From NCBI GenBank assembly GCA_021151605.1, contig JAGKWZ010000151.1, positions 1 through 15,657 of the forward strand: 15,657 nucleotides of DNA. Reading direction: 5' to 3'. The notes under the pieces are model-generated. The model had not been told where the DNA came from, searched no databases, and saw only the letters and a list, made by a program, of their open reading frames with translations. A program made the translations under genes and the position numbers. Origin of the DNA: Verrucomicrobiaceae bacterium (GTDB taxonomy: Bacteria; Verrucomicrobiota; Verrucomicrobiia; Verrucomicrobiales; Verrucomicrobiaceae). Shown here piece by piece: positions 14,809-15,657 of the stretch; position 1 is the first letter of the stretch, and each line of letters opens with the position of its first letter.

Positions 14809-15134
14809 TCGTTTTGTATTACACTTTTCAAGCTTACTCACCTTCGGCAGCTTCCAGTGTCAGTTTGAAAATCTTCGGCTGATATCATTGATATGTGCTG
14901 CAATGTGTTGTTGCACTCAATTTGTGTAAGATGCATGGGCAGATCTGGCAGGATGAGATAGACCACTCGGGGAGAAATCATCCTGGCAATCAGAGATTGT
15001 GTTGTAGAACAACTGCAGAAAGAAAAAGCGTCTCTCCTGCAGTCGTTGAATCTTTTGCCTCACTTTGATGGAATCGGGATTGCCTTTTCTTAAGTGGCAC
15101 TTATTTCATAACTTATCGCTTTTTGAGCGCTTTC
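14809..15134. other. Intergenic region with three successive hairpins
   Basis: This 326-bp gap after the ExbD operon has no convincing reading frame. It contains three inverted repeats in a row: 14895-14916, 14946-14988 and 15008-15047. A weak promoter-like pair (TTGAAA at 14865 and TGATAT at 14889, 18-bp spacer) lies just before the first. The last 90 bases before the small membrane-protein gene are AT-rich and hold possible but poor promoter boxes (TTGCCT at 15080, TATTTC at 15102). No clear rho-independent terminator was found for the ExbD operon. Confidence 0.5.
14895..15047 (+). ncRNA. Candidate structured RNA or leader (three stem-loops)
   Basis: Stem 1 (14895-14903 with 14908-14916) has nine positions with one mismatch, one G-U pair and a 4-nt loop. 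Stem 2 (14946-14956 with 14978-14988) has eleven positions with one mismatch, including a perfect 8-bp CAGGATGA/TCATCCTG core. Stem 3 (15008-15018 with 15037-15047) has eleven positions with one mismatch and a CTGCAG/CTGCAG core. They could be a small RNA, the leader of the downstream genes, or processing/terminator stems of the ExbD message. The strand is arbitrary because inverted repeats read the same on both. No known riboswitch was recognised. Confidence 0.25.
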
Positions 15135-15497
15135 ATGGACGAACGCTACCCCCTCCCCTACCAGATCGCCTGCATCGTGCTGACCGCACTCTTCGTGTGG
15201 GCATTCAGCGTGGCGCGTGAGCCCCGCCAATGGAGGCGGCTCTACCAATCCATCTTTTCCAAAGGCGATGAGTTCTCAGTGAACAAAAACAAAGTCATTG
15301 ATGAAAGTTTGAAGAATTACGGCATCACCATTGCCATGATCATTCTCGTTGCGGATGTCAGCTGCTTCGTGGCTATGGTGACCTACCAGGAGAGAATGCG
15401 CGCCAAGCAGTTGTCCGTGGAGGATTGGAACCGTCTTCAGGAACAGAGCAAGATCCAGGGCTCTTCCTCGACCTCTGGTCGCGCGGGTATTCAGTGA
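15135..15497 (+). CDS. Small two-helix membrane protein, function unknown
   Basis: The product has 120 residues. It has two predicted transmembrane helices, about 9-27 (YQIACIVLTALFVWAFSVA) and 64-83 (ITIAMIILVADVSCFVAMV). A basic/aromatic loop lies between them (REPRQWRRLYQSIF), and a hydrophilic tail rich in Gln, Ser and Lys follows. By the positive-inside rule the Arg-rich loop is cytoplasmic, so both termini would face the periplasm. I do not recognise the family. The ATG at 15135 is used; an in-frame TTG at 15123 would add four residues. It ends 42 bp before the nucleoside transporter gene on the same strand, so the two may be co-transcribed, which would hint at a transport-related accessory role (inference only). 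Confidence 0.65.
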   Translation: MDERYPLPYQIACIVLTALFVWAFSVAREPRQWRRLYQSIFSKGDEFSVNKNKVIDESLKNYGITIAMIILVADVSCFVAMVTYQERMRAKQLSVEDWNRLQEQSKIQGSSSTSGRAGIQ

Positions 15498-15539
15498 CAT
15501 TGCGCCACATGCTAATCCCCGCTCTGAATTCACTCCTTT

Positions 15540-15657
15540 ATGAATCACGGGATCGGACTCTTTGGAATTCTTTTTTTTGTTGGTCTCGCTTGGGTTTTGT
15601 CTGAAAAGCCGCGGATGTTTCCATGGCGCACCGTGCTTGCGGGTCTCGGTCTCCAGG
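15540..15657 (+). CDS. nupC: NupC-type concentrative nucleoside transporter (5' end only)
   Basis: The first 39 codons are present before the window ends. The peptide begins with a hydrophobic helix (GLFGILFFVGLAWVLS) and continues EKPRMFPWRTVLAGLGLQ. This matches the conserved N-terminus of the CNT/NupC family, where helix 1 is followed by SxxrkxinWRTVxxGLxLQ. Such proteins import nucleosides with protons or sodium across the inner membrane. The ATG at 15540 directly precedes helix 1 and follows the small membrane-protein gene by 42 bp. The family call rests on a short segment but the WRTV..GL.LQ pattern is distinctive. Confidence 0.75.
   Translation, partial: MNHGIGLFGILFFVGLAWVLSEKPRMFPWRTVLAGLGLQ

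Noticed and set aside
15008..15056. Rho-independent terminator at the third hairpin
   Set aside because: The stem has an 18-nt loop, and only a four-T run follows several bases later, so it lacks the compact GC stem plus U tract expected.

Overview
The window reads as chromosomal DNA from a Gram-negative-type bacterium with an outer membrane. It has a KDO-activating enzyme (KdsB), a 16-18-strand-type outer-membrane porin, Sec-exported periplasmic proteins and an ExbB/ExbD proton-driven motor. Several traits fit the Verrucomicrobiota (a Prosthecobacter/Verrucomicrobium-like relative): a giant secreted propeller protein with a C-terminal CBM9-like domain, TPR proteins in front of ExbB-ExbD-ExbD, and weak or absent Shine-Dalgarno sites. 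The lineage is an inference from gene content, not from a marker gene. I found no rRNA, tRNA, CRISPR array, insertion sequence or phage gene.

Left part (1-2060, minus strand): an alginate-export-family porin is followed after 12 bp by the start of a CysJ-like flavodoxin/diflavin reductase that runs off the left edge. Upstream of the porin is a near-consensus sigma-54 promoter (one mismatch to the -24/-12 consensus) with palindromes at activator-site distances. This suggests the pair is a regulated uptake-plus-reduction unit, possibly for nitrate/nitrite or sulfur assimilation.

Middle part (2436-8830): a very large secreted protein (about 1,567 residues if continuous) is split into two overlapping frames by an apparent one-base deletion in a run of five G. 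It carries propeller repeats, a FlgD-like Ig domain, an EF-hand loop and a CBM9-like C-terminus. It converges on kdsB (minus strand). Divergent from kdsB is a membrane-anchored protein that looks like an M28 peptidase fold without its metal ligands.

Right part (about 8880-14808, plus strand): a probable operon of two exported TPR proteins, an ExbB/TolQ/MotA-type protein with its own signal peptide, and two different ExbD/TolR proteins. The TPR proteins probably act as periplasmic partners of a proton-motive-force-driven complex; its load is not visible here.

Far right (14809-15657): a 326-bp intergenic stretch with three successive hairpins, a small two-helix membrane protein of unknown function, and the first 39 residues of a NupC-type nucleoside transporter that continues beyond the window.
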